A stretch of 64,000 nt of DNA, taken from contig JAKTNV010000006.1 of NCBI GenBank assembly GCA_022747635.1, positions 62,759,090 through 62,823,089 of the forward strand. The letters run 5' to 3'. The notes beneath the pieces were generated by a model. That model ran no database searches and was not told where the DNA came from. It saw nothing but the letters and a program-made list of their open reading frames with translations. This document shows positions 43,800 to 55,119 of this stretch, one piece after another (within the stretch, counting starts at the first letter, position 1; each line of letters opens with the position of its first letter). A program made the translations under genes and the position numbers. This stretch comes from Hetaerina americana (Eukaryota; Arthropoda; Insecta; Odonata; Calopterygidae).

Positions 43800-45495
43800 A
43801 TTGTGTGAACCAAAGAAAGTTACGAGTGTCATAATATTTATTACATATTTTTCTGTTGCGCTGAGTAAGGAAAAATAAGAGAAAAGTGCCGTAAAAAACA
43901 AGCAGTTCTAATTTCGTCGATGACGCCCAAACATTGGTACCCCTCAATTTTTACATTGAGTTAACTAAACGATTATCTACTTCTCATTATCAAAAGACTC
44001 AAATATTTCTTTTATCAGAGTAATCTACAACAAATTTTCAGTGTAAGAACTTATACTGAATCATTTAAAAATTTAGATAACATAAGTTTTAAAGACAATG
44101 TATGTATAGGCAATTAGCCATTACAATACTGGAGGATTAGGAAAATATCAAAATTATTTCTTAGCAAATAGAGTAATACAGAAACTGTGTTTATTACATT
44201 ACTAACTAGAAACTTTGTGAACCCAATGCAACCACCCCCAAAAGAGTATTTACAAGTATATTCATTGAGAACGATCAAACATTAAGAACGCAGATGAAGA
44301 TAATTACGCCAAATCAAGAGTCGGTAACCAATAACTGATTAAAAATACTTACACTAAAAGATAATGAACTATTTCTTGCCTATAAATGGGCATAAGAGAA
44401 AATCGTAAGAAAATAGTGGGGTGACAACTGAAAAAAGATAGCGGAATAAAATTAGACTAGAAGAAATTACCAAGGGGTCTGGTGTCAAGTGGGAAAGGAA
44501 GTCTTGTACCACGGAGGGAGAAAGGGTATTAATTGAAGAGATAAGAAAATTCAACAGCCCGAGAGCTGAAAAAGGATGACAGCGGAATAAAAAGATAAGA
44601 AATGAAATAAATAGAAAGTTAAGAAAACTCAAGGAGAAATAGTTGAAAAAATTATAGAAGGAAGTTGAAAGTAATCTCATACAGAGATAGTATTAAATTC
44701 ATAATTAGATGTTGAGAAATTACTTAGTGGAATGTAATGTAAAACGCTACGCAATATAGTATATAAATGGTAAAATTATACTGAAAGAATAAATTCAAAA
44801 TACGGAAGATATAATTAAAAACTCAGGCCTAGAAAATAATAAAATTTTAAGTTTAAATAGTAATAAAAGTTCTTTTGGTGAGAAAAGAGAACATTTTAAC
44901 TGATAATCTATGAATATGAGGTCGTGGAAAATGACTGGCATGTAATAGAGGATTCAGTACGTTCACGTTGTAACTATATTGCGCAAATCATTAGAAAAAA
45001 CAAAACTGATTTGTAAAATATTGCATTCAGTATTTCACACCCCTAACTTTCAATGCCCATCCCGAAACTCCCTCTTCTACCTTAATCTATTCCGTTTGTC
45101 TGAGGCACAAGTCTTTATTTCAATTGAAATCTATTTATCTCTAATGGTGTTAATTTTTTAGCGATTTCTATTTATAACTTCGTTTCTTCCCGTGATCTTT
45201 TAACGTTCCCAAAAGACCCCGTTGACACTAAATTGAAAGCCATACAATAACTTTAGAGCATTGCATAGGACAGCTGGAGAGCAACACGAAGAGGTGACAA
45301 AAGGAAAAGTATCGAAACTGCGTATAGAACTAGTTATGCACAACCTCAAATCGAAGTTTCTCTTCGCATGCCCGTACAGTACTAATTAATATATGCAGTA
45401 AAAATAACAAAAGAGTAGTCATCAAATATTTCTTTGAAGCACCGGTATATTAGGGGCAATATTTAATGAGAGAGAATAAGAAATTGTTCGGAGGG
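43800..45495. other. AT-rich DNA without recognisable features
   Basis: The 103-codon minus-strand frame at 44,369-44,680 has phenylalanine/serine-rich random composition and no recognised motif. Confidence 0.5.
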
Positions 45496-45589
45496 TTTTC
45501 CCAAAACCCACCATAGACGCTTTATAAGCAATAGTTGCAAATAGTTAAAAGCACTAGTTACCCGTTGGATATCACTGAAAAATCATTCG

Positions 45590-46150
45590 AATATTTGTAC
45601 AAACTTCTTCAACGATGCTGACATGGATATTTTCTGTTTAAAGCTAGAAAAAAATAACTGCAAGCGTTCACTTAACCTAATGATATCCAAATATAACGCA
45701 AATATAATTAACGAGCTAGAAACTCAAGTATCAGAATTCTTCTCAGGACCATAGTGATTATCGACTGGGAATTGGACCTTACTCCAATTAACTGGGACAC
45801 TTACAGTATTGATATGAACCCTCAAAACGGGGAGTTATAGGACGGGGCTCTAAGCATGCTATCAAATCCCTCGTTACATCTAGTCGTTAACGAATTCAAA
45901 GAACAGCGGGAGGTGCCGTGACATGAACCTTTAACGGAGTTATCCGCTAACATGCATTAAAATTCCGAAAATTTCAAATTTGACAATGACCTAATCAGAG
46001 AACATACAGGAAGAATGTAGAGTTTTATATACTTTAGCGAGCATTTACTCCCAAATAGTTGCACATGTTGTGCTTCCAACGAGAGAAGCGATCTTAATAT
46101 TTTGCGAACTGAAAACAATACCGTAAATTCAAATGAAATCTAAATCAATA
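45590..46150 (+). pseudogene. CR1-like LINE relic, endonuclease-region fragment
   Basis: At about 45,750-45,900 the translation VIIDWELDLTPINWDTYS, followed after a stop by a leucine/serine-rich stretch ending LHLVV, parallels LINE A RLIIGGDFNVPRVDWDSYS and its continuation to LHPLV. The catalytic GDFN has decayed to DWELD. An FFNDADMDIF string at about 45,605 resembles the LFDKADYNGL linker block but lies on the wrong side, so it is either chance or a rearranged second fragment. Heavily mutated and old. Confidence 0.5.
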
Positions 46151-47462
46151 TCGAATTTTTTTGGCAAATGTACCTATGGGCTATGACAGGAACGAGCTAA
46201 ATAAAATTTTCTGTGACTCTTAGTCACTAGAAGGTTAGAATCTAATCATGAAAATAAATAAATAAAAATATATAGAAGAGATGGAACGCAGAAAATAAAA
46301 GAGGGCACACAAATTTTGTGCGTGCGATTGGTGTGTATTTTCCACTGCTCCCCATTCTGTTGCACAAAGTTTTGAAGTACAATTAAGCCCACATACTCTC
46401 AAAAAACAGAAATAACAAACACCTAAGTCCTGTCCGGTCGATATTACGTACATCCAATAATTACACATTTATATATTCGGCAGAAAAAAGAAGAAGACAC
46501 TGAAAAACCGATTGATTGAAATAATCGGACACATAATGCGAAATGATTACTTTCAAGCAGTATAGACACGTAAAAAATTAAACAAGAATAAAAAGGGCAT
46601 GCTCTATTTTTTTAATGCCATTACATTCCTTTGGAAAATAAATTAAAGCTAATTACTATGAGCTTCTGAAAACTATTGTAGTGAAAGTTTCGAGGGAGAA
46701 ACTAAGATAACATGAACAGAATTCGAAATTTGGAAGGAAATTTAAAAATTTTGTAATTTTGAGACAAACTGTCTACGAAAAGTTTATGCATTAAAATAAG
46801 ATTTATCCTTTCGTCCATGTTATTATCTATTACAAAGGTTGTTTCAATAATGAAAATAAGGTAAAGCTTAAATTTAATTAATTACTAGGAATAAATTTAG
46901 GCGAAGATGTGAGTACAATTATTCCCCATCATTTTAAAATTACTTCCAAAATATTAGCATCAAACGAAAGCACTGTACTCGTACGTATTTAATCTGGTAT
47001 GCATGTACTACTCATGAAGTCGCTCATATTGCAAAATCAAGTTTCACTGCATGGAGAACTAGGCTCTTTCTCAACGTCAGCCATCTAATTTAGATGTGTC
47101 GGAATAAAAGAACTTTGCGAGATGAAAAATTTCGCATCGTGCTCCACCGCTTTGAGAGCTCAATCTATAAACCGAGTCGACATGGGTATATTAACTGGAG
47201 TGTACCACATCCTTTAATTGAATACGTTGACGAAAGTGTACCGGCATCATTTGAAAAAGCAGCAAGGCTATGAAAATATAAGATTTAACTTAATACTGTC
47301 GTGCAGATTGTACGCAACTTGTTAACCATTGTAAAATGAGCGTGTTGTTCATCTCTTTTCATCTTATATTCCCAATCAAAAAAACCTCATCCTTAGAAGA
47401 AAATGGAAAAAATGTAAAACAGTGTTGATATAAAAAAATAATGCTTTGATTTTGTTCGTGTG

Positions 47463-47660
47463 TTGTTGAGATCCAGTGGATAAGGCGTTGATCCTCTGAC
47501 CGAAGGGGCTGGGATCAATTCTAGGGGATACGTCTGGGTACCCTCAGAGTCACAGGGCTGCATGATTTTTCAGTTACTAGATATTCCTGGGAAACCACAG
47601 ATGACACAGGGAAAGAAACTGCCCCCTTAACGATGTGTGAATGAATCAAGTTGTTAGGCT
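47463..47660 (+). repeat. tRNA-derived SINE
   Basis: The head reads CAGTGGATAAGGCGTTGATC, then CTCTGACCGAAGGGGCTGGG, then ATCAATTCTAGGGG. It aligns with a tRNA whose A-box is TGGATAAGGCG and whose B-box has decayed to GGATCAATTCT from GGTTCGAATCC. A unique body follows and ends near TTAACGATGTGTGAATGAAT. A GAATGAATGAATGA tail occurs at 48,071-48,088 after a similar AACGAAGG, indicating the family's 3' end. Confidence 0.65.
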
Positions 47661-48034
47661 AAGTAATGAGTGAGCTCTTCCCTCACCCATCAAGTCAATC
47701 TTCGGGCGATAGTAATTACTTGCAAAAAAACGTGTTTAAAATGGGTAATGAAATGAAACAAATTAAAATTTTAAAAAGGAAACTTCAAGGAAAGATAAAA
47801 AAATATTTCTGGCCTCCACGTCCATGGCGATTTTTTCTACTGAAATGCATTTAAAGAAATAAACGTCTAACTGCGCAATTCACATGCATATTTTAGGCAA
47901 TTAAATTATTTGTTTTTTAATTCGCCTACACTCCTTTTATACGACAAGAAACAACATGCCGGCTGCGATAGAGTAAGATAGCAGTAATATTTTAAAAATG
48001 AAAATCAAAGTAACTCCTGTTGTAAAACAGAAGG

Positions 48035-48095
48035 TTGATGCGATACCAGAGGTTAGAGTTCACCTAACGAAGGGATGAATGAATGAATGACCGCC
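48035..48095 (+). repeat. 3'-end fragment of the same SINE family
   Basis: CTAACGAAGGGATGAATGAATGAATGA matches the last part of the SINE at 47,463-47,660 but has a longer GAAT-type tail. The tRNA head is absent. Confidence 0.4.
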
Positions 48096-48799
48096 TAATC
48101 AACTTCAATTTGATGTGACCGGACAAATAAAAATACTGCCTCATTTCGTAAACCATGAAGTAATAAAACTTTGCTGAAAATTTCTTGGTCGCATTCATTG
48201 AAAAACTAAATGCACGAAAACCTGAATTACTAAAACTACTTAATATTAGAATTTATATGTTCAAAATTTCATCCAGCATATATCTTCTGCGATTTTAATG
48301 GAATACTATTATTTTCCCTCGTCTAATTCCCATCTTTCTCCAGTCATTTCTGCCCTTCAATTCTGTCTTTTCCTAGCGCTTCGCCCACGGGCATTATCTT
48401 ATCATTTCCCAAAGTAACACGGTTTAAGTACGCTACAGAGAGATGGCGTTTGGTCACATAAACATTGAGAGTGTTAGATTAATTAGCTGGATATAAAGAT
48501 TACTGTAATTATAAAAAGGAATGAAGAGTGAATAAATTTGTCCATGAGTTCTAAATTAGTATTATTAAAATAGTGCGTTTATCATAGTATAAACAGAGCC
48601 TGTTTTCATTTGAATTGTATGCTTTTACTTATTTTTTCTTAACATGGAAGATATCTTTCAATTATTATAATACTCGTAGCCAACCGTTTTTTTTGAACCG
48701 TAATTTTTGAATTTACAGGCTAAACAACGCAAAAACACTAGGTCTCGCTAAGCAAGTACAGCTTGGCACCCCAAAGACAATAAACCCTTCTTCAATTCC

Positions 48800-49010
48800 G
48801 TATTATTTTTACCTCACTTCCGATCTAACATGCATTTTCATTTGCTTTACCTGCCACGAGTACTTAACCTTCTCCCCTTTATCACAGACCACCTTACGTC
48901 GATAATTAAAATTCTCTGCATCAACCTTTCCTTCTTCCTTTCAACTATTCCAAAAACTTATCTCTCCTCCCTTGCCATACCTGGTACTTCTTAGTTTGTA
49001 ATCCTTTCCA
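48800..49010 (-). pseudogene. Antisense RTE relic, weak
   Basis: The minus-strand sequence aligns with the RTE ORF end around the NEEVLGMVGEE and IEGRMLG coding segments. For example, 'ctctcctcccttgccatacc' with 'tggtacttct' after it corresponds to the antisense of that block. No frame remains. Confidence 0.45.
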
Positions 49011-49019
49011 TCACATCTG

Positions 49020-50845
49020 ACATCTAATATTGCTTCCTTGAGAGCAGAAGCTTCTTTGCCGAACACCTTAGCCTACTTTTTTGTTATTCCCAACTACTCA
49101 GACAATATTGGTCAAAACCACTTCCAAAATACGTTAACTGTTATACCTGCCCCAATTTTTTCCTTGAAATTAAAACATTTAGCGATCTCACTACTTTCCT
49201 AACTTCTTCAATATATTCAATTTTTTCCTATTTAATCTTCCGAACGTCTCTTCAAAATATACGGAATAAACAAATGTGTCCTGATTTTATTCGATTTTCC
49301 GCTCCTTTGGTGAACATATTACTTTTATGCTTTCACTTGTGCATTTTAATTTTCTGAAACTTAACTGATAATTCTCAAAATAATCATTTTTATCAACCTA
49401 CAGAAAAATAATGCCTTTAATTTCAACTGGCAGATAAAATAAAAAAAAGATCTATTTCTCGAAACAAATATACGTTCTACTAATTATAGAAAATATACCT
49501 GAATTCGTAAAACACATAATTCAAGAAAATGTTCACTCAATCATTCAACTATACGGTTAGCATAGCAACACGAGTCCTGTTTTTTCATAGGAAAACACAC
49601 AAAAACGCTATTTAATTTATAAAAGTGTCAAATATTGAATTACGATGACTAATAGTTGCCTAAAATATCTTAAATAATTATGCAAAGTTTTTGAAATTCC
49701 GTATCATTGCAATTTCAATTATAGAAAAATGATCAAGTGTTTAAACAAGTGTTGCGGCCGTATGTTTAATAAAACTGCGGATTTCAAGAAATATAATGTG
49801 AGGACTTATTATATTCTACGGAAATCCTCAGAGATGGGCATTACTCTTTTTAAAATAGTAAAGACCAATTACATTTCTCCAATTATGAAATAATAGCAAA
49901 AGTTAAGGATTTAAAATGTGGGATTGTGACCAAAGTTACTATTTATTATCGTTTTTTAAACCCGGCATACCGGTCCATCTTATTGCAGACCACTAAACGC
50001 TAATGAAGCTAAAAAAGAAGGATGGTAGCTTAGTTTTGTTCTCATTTGAGTTAATTTCGATAAATCCTAATATTTCCCTAAGGTCGCAAAAACACTTGGC
50101 TACATCCGATGGCATTCCTACTTGGCAGCGCTGGCTCGCTGAAATACGTATGGTCAATAGTCCCCAATACTAAAGTTCATTGGAATTTGAAAAGACTGTT
50201 GACACAGTAGATGATGACAATAGAGGGCATAATGACAATAGATGGCCCAATACAATCATAAATAGGCAGTAATAATGTTGGCAGGTTAGGAGGAATTACC
50301 GATCAAACTTATTAGAACAGCTGCCAATGTGTGAACCCCGACAATCTTCTGACCTTAGCTTCAGAGATATTCATGGAAAAAAACCAAGCAAGTGGATGGG
50401 TATGGCGGTAAATTTAATTCCCGGGGGAAGTGTGCGTGAGATTTTGGGGAAATTCCTGCTGCTATTTAAGGAATTGGGAGAAAGATAGGTACCACATGCA
50501 TACAAGGAGTCTGAATGATATTTTATCTTATCTTTATCTTATCTGTTCCTTTATCTCCATTCCTTAAACTCCCTATTCCCTCGTTTGCTTCGTCATAGGA
50601 TGGGAAGCTTAAAACAAATGAGATTCAAAGCAGAAAACTTGCCCAAGGTCACAATTGGGAAACAACTCTGTCCAAAAGCCAGCAAGTTCTGCTGACGGAG
50701 TAGCTGGACAACCTGTCAAATTGCCGTCTACTCTTATAGCTTGGCGCTGGCGAATAATACGAATTAGACAAAAAGTGATCATTATTTGTCAAATGAAACA
50801 GTATAATACCGAAATTCATTAAAATAAAATCTTTTATAAGAATTT
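49020..50845. other. AT-rich DNA without recognisable features
   Basis: No recognisable element, gene or RNA was found. Confidence 0.55.
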
Positions 50846-50854
50846 GTAAACATA

Positions 50855-52177
50855 CTACCTTGATCAAAAATTTCCCGGAATTTATTCAGAAAATTAAAAA
50901 TACAAGTTTATTCATCTAAATCTATATTGTCCCCTTCAAAGTAATCCCCATCGACTGCAACACACTTATGCCAGCGCTTGATCCAATCCTCGAAACATTT
51001 TTTATATTCGGTTTTCGGTATGTCCATCAGTGCTTCCTGCGATTTTTCCATTACTTCCTCTCGGCTGCTAAAACGCGTTCCCCGTAATGGTTTTTTAACT
51101 CGATTGAACAGAAAGAAGTCACAGGGAGCCAAATCAGGTGAATTCGGTGGCTGTTGGATGGTATTTGTTGCATTTTTCGTCAAAAAATTACGAATAATGA
51201 TAGCACTGTGCGACGGTGCGTTATCATGGTGCAAAATGCACGAGTTTTCTGCCCACATTTCTGGTCTCTTTCGGCGAATTGCTTCACGCAAACGTCTCAT
51301 AACGCCCAAATAATACTCTTTGTTTACTGTCTGGCCTTCTGGCAAAAATTCATGATGCACTACACCGTTGTAATCCATGAAAACCGTCAGCATTGCCTTC
51401 TTTTTTGACTGAAAACGACGTGGTTTTTTTGGTCTCGGCTCATTTGGTGAACGCCATTCACTTGCCTGATGTCTGGATTGCGTGTCGTACTCATAAACCC
51501 ACGTCTCGTCTTCAGTAATGATCCTTTTGATGAATGTGGGATCGGATTCAGCCTCGCAAATCATGTCTTTTGCGACGTCAACACGGTCTCTTTTTTGCAT
51601 GAAATTGAGGTCTTTTGGCACCAACTTTGCTGCTACACGACGGAAACCCAAATCATTAACCACAATGTCTTAGGCGGATCCATAGGCAATGTTCAAGTCC
51701 TCCTGATGGTTAATTTGCGGTTATTGACCAACATTTCTTTTACTTTATCAATTTTTTCACCGACTTTCGATGTCGATGGTCTGCCACTGCGTTCATCATC
51801 TTCGATTGACTCACGACCACTTCTGAACCGCTCGTGCCACTGGTAAACGACCGTTTTTTTTAGAGAATCGTTGCCGAAACACTTTTCCAACATTTCCAAC
51901 GTCCGTGCGCCACTAAATCCGTTTTTTACGCAAAATTTAATACAAGTTCGTTGTTGCAAATTTAAATCCATTTCTGCAATTGTAAAAAATCGCCAACACA
52001 CACAGAGATAGATGTACTCTTGGCTACGTAACTTTTGCAAATGTCAAGTTATGACACTAAGATTTAAAGGGAATATCAACAACAGATGTACCAATTTAAC
52101 AAAAAAAAACAGAACTCAAATCGGAACGATGGGAGCGCCACACGGTGGTTATTCCGGGAACTTTTTGATCAAGGTAG
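50855..52177 (-). mobile_element. Complete-ended mariner (DD34D), 1,323 bp
   Basis: TIRs beginning CTACCTTGATCAAAAA lie at both ends (about 27 bp, one mismatch) and are flanked by TA (50,853-50,854 and 52,178-52,179), the standard mariner target duplication. The transposase lies on the minus strand between a roughly 205-base 5' UTR and a roughly 50-base 3' UTR. It is the reference copy for the rearranged element at 14,478-15,716. Over about 1.1 kb of shared sequence I count only about four substitutions plus two indels, so the family was active recently. Confidence 0.95.
50908..51971 (-). pseudogene. Mariner transposase with one small deletion and one stop
   Basis: Start MDLNLQQRTC at 51,971, stop at 50,908; a full product would have about 357 residues, a normal mariner length. 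Order: N-terminal helix-turn-helix DNA-binding region with DERSGRPST, then EDETWVYEYD (first catalytic Asp; the other copy has GDETW), HHDNAPSHS (second), SPDLAPCDFF (third, DD34D spacing) and C-terminal KRWHKCVAVDGDYFEGDN. A 10-base deletion between short CTC repeats near 51,703 shifts the frame, and a CAA-to-TAA change near 51,671 adds a stop. Everything after 51,663 is open. The copy at 14.5 kb lacks both lesions but has its own. Confidence 0.93.
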
Positions 52178-52359
52178 TATATCAATCATTATAAATCGCA
52201 TGATGAATATAATTTTGTGTTTACATGCATGTAGGTATTCCACAATATAAAGACTAAAAGAGCCACTTAAATATTTCACAATTTATTTCTACATAATATT
52301 AGTTTGACTGTTAGAGATTTTAGTCTTATTTCATTCGATATATCTCTATCTTTCAAGTG

Positions 52360-52650
52360 TTATTCTTGTAACAAACAGCCATTTAAGTTACTTAAATTTC
52401 CGGATGGTCCTTGACAGGATTTAACCTGACCCAGTTTCCTAATAACCTTGGCTAGGGTTTGGCCTGATCCCATACCAGACATGTTGAACAAGTAGCACTC
52501 GAAAGGAATTGAGTGGGGCCCATACCATACCTCGCCTGGAGGCAGATTTGCATGCATGTAGAGTATACGGGTTATTGAGAACGAGGTTTAAAAAGACGAG
52601 CGAAACTGGCCGGTAGAAATTAAGGCACAAGCTAGGCAATTCAATGCAAG
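52360..52650. other. Unassigned segment of slightly higher complexity
   Basis: Two overlapping minus-strand frames of about 65 codons occur here. The composition is less AT-biased than the flanks and the segment may be a dispersed repeat, but I recognise neither protein nor repeat family. Confidence 0.3.
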
Positions 52651-53554
52651 TGGCATAAAATAAAGTGAAATTCGTTCAGCACTCAATCAAATGCACGAGA
52701 TGACAAAAGTAGTGCCTATTCAACCATGAGATTTTTCAACCCAAAATAAATTGCATTATCTATCTCATGAAAGGCTCCCTCCGCGCACTAAAGAACGGTC
52801 GAATCAGTTGATTAATTCATCCTTCCTAGTGTGGAAATAAAATTATCACATTGGAATTCCAAGTAAGAAACATTTCAGTAAAAAAATTGCACCAAAAGAC
52901 AAGTTGGATGGATGCTGTCAATCGATCCTTCTCTGCCAAATTAAAATAATGGCTTTGTAATTGAATTTATGGTGGTATTAAAAAATTCGCAAATGGAAAA
53001 CTATAATTACGAATAATTCTGGAAACCTAATGACCAGAGAGAGAAGCTTACCATAGGCTGATAATGTCATAGTTTTATATAAGATCAGTGTAAAATAAAT
53101 TCAGATTTTCCACTGTCAGGCAGGACAACTTACACGGCCATGTTTAAGGAAGTTTAATTATGCGACAATTCCTTCACTTCTTTTATACTTTGCTACCAGA
53201 CATATCGTATTATTTTCTCTCTCTGAGAAACCACAACCAGCAAAGAAATTACGCACCTAGATTTAATAATATCTTGTTATGATTCACTTTGCTGAGGATA
53301 TTAATCAATATCCTACCTTACAGATTAACTAAACAGCTGCAATAGGATGACAACTAGGAAATTGTCACCAGTGCTCAATTAAATAGGAATAAAATTATGT
53401 TGGTAAAAATTGAAACGTTTTGGAAAATATTTAAAAACGTTGACACTTTATACCATATGCAACAATAAATATTGGAAAACGTAAGATAATGAAAAGGAAA
53501 AATCGCTTTTCAAAGAATCAATCTAAGATAAATCAAAAAATACTATTTGAACCG

Positions 53555-55115
53555 GGGAGGATTCAGGAGAGATAAAAGACATACGTATACACACCGGATG
53601 CATACGGCAAAAACAATAGGACAGCATGTTTCGACAGAAAGATAATAGACGAGAATATCTCATGTCCAGAGTCCCTCGATGCCAAGTTAGAATAAACGTT
53701 AAGATAATTGAAAGTGGGATTGGAAAATATTCCCGCAGAACTACTATAAAGTTTAGGAATATTGGGAAAAAGACTTTTTATGGACTAATTCGTAGCTTCT
53801 TTGAGAGAGGAATTTTGCCGGCAGTTAGATCAGTGTCGAGCTGCGTCCAGACTCGTCATTTAAGCGGCTTAATTGATCGATTTAGAAAGGAAGCCATCTT
53901 GAAGGGTGTCCAAAGTCGTTAGGCACCGAGAGGGCGCAAATTTAGGCACCTATTTTGGCCCCCGGATTGAGGACACAAAAAATGTATCCTAAAAACTCCA
54001 TGTCACAACCTCATAATTGCTATCGCTAGAAGCGAACAACTAGCAGATGAATAATCACCATGGTGAGAGTACTTTATATGGTCACAATAACATTGTTTAT
54101 CTCTTAGAGAAAGTACAATTTTTCGAAAACATGACACAGTGCGCCATTTAGCGAAACATCTGGCGACTAAAACAAGATGTGTTCTGTTTGCTTACCTTAA
54201 GTCGTTACGCAGGAGCAGTGGTACCTCTCTTAACCTGTTCATCGCCGCGCGCAGTTGCCTTTTCACTAGGTGCCCAGCAACTAGGAACCTAAAATCATGC
54301 TCTCTAATGCCTAACGAGCAGCTTTAGAGTTCCGAAAAAGTGAAAGGCAGCCATCTGTGAGAAATACAGAACAATCGTTTGATTTCTTAAACTATTAAAG
54401 TGGTTCTTGGGATCAATAATAAAAAGGTGAGCATTGCACCAGATAAATAGTCAGGGGATTATGGATTTGGGCTCAGAAAGGAAAAAGGCAAGTGACTTAT
54501 CCAAGTAGTAATTATGTCAATAATGGAGAAGAACATCTAATACAATCAGGTCGTACTTATAATTCTATTTCGTAAATTACGAAAAAGCATTTGATAGAGT
54601 GCATTGGGTAGTATGAATCAATTTATTTCGGAAGTATATCGGAGTATATACTTCTATAGGAGTATATTTGAGGGATAGGAGACTTATCCGCAACCTACAC
54701 ATGTCTCAGACTGCTCATGAGCGAAGAAGGAACGGAGAGTCCGGATGGGCAGTGTTAAGAAGAGGTGGAGGCAGGGATGTCTATTATCATTGGTTCTGTT
54801 CAACGTATGTGTGGAGGAAATTATTGAAGGGGGATGTGAAGAACTGGAGATATGAATGAAAGTTGGTAAGGAATACATAAAATCAGTTAGATTTGCTAAC
54901 GACGACGAGTTGCCAGTATTGCTGAGTGAATTGGAAATTGAATGCGATAGCTATAGGATGGGATTGAATGGAGGAAGGAGGTATTCGGTATTGAAGAGAG
55001 ACTTACTGTAGTGTGCGATGTCAGTTTTTGTATTTCATTAGGATAGGCAAGTAAATGTATTGCTGAACATATGTATAGACCTTCCAGCCAAAGTCTATCT
55101 TTACTGGTAAAATAC
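53555..55115 (+). pseudogene. Old RTE relic, middle and 3' parts, with insertion
   Basis: From 53,555 the DNA aligns with copy 2 from the IQERWKEYIEELYSKEL segment through AVGVDNIPVELLK (here about 53,700-53,745) and LYGLIRSIYEEGIWP (here FYGLIRSFFERGILP). After about 580 unrelated bases (53,838-54,415), homology resumes at the FGFRKGRG coding segment, then VNYEKAFDRVHW (about 54,572), RRLIRNLHMSQTA, NGESGWAVL, and a degraded FADD region (about 54,890). The end is near TTTACTGGTAAAATACC (about 55,100), which matches the family 3' terminus. Multiple stops and deletions are present. Confidence 0.82.
53838..54415. other. Insertion of unknown nature inside the RTE relic
   Basis: About 580 bases of higher GC content interrupt the RTE homology between its LRSIYEEG and FGFRKG segments. 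It begins TCGAGCTGCGTCCAGACTCG and contains a TAGGCACC motif twice near its left end plus an ACTAGGTGCC near 54,268, which might be parts of inverted ends. No coding motif was recognised. It could be a MITE or another dispersed repeat. Confidence 0.4.
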
Positions 55116-55119
55116 CAAT

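Noticed and set aside
47463..47540. Functional tRNA gene
   Set aside because: The B-box is mutated and no acceptor stem closes. A repeat body follows directly, so it is treated as a SINE.
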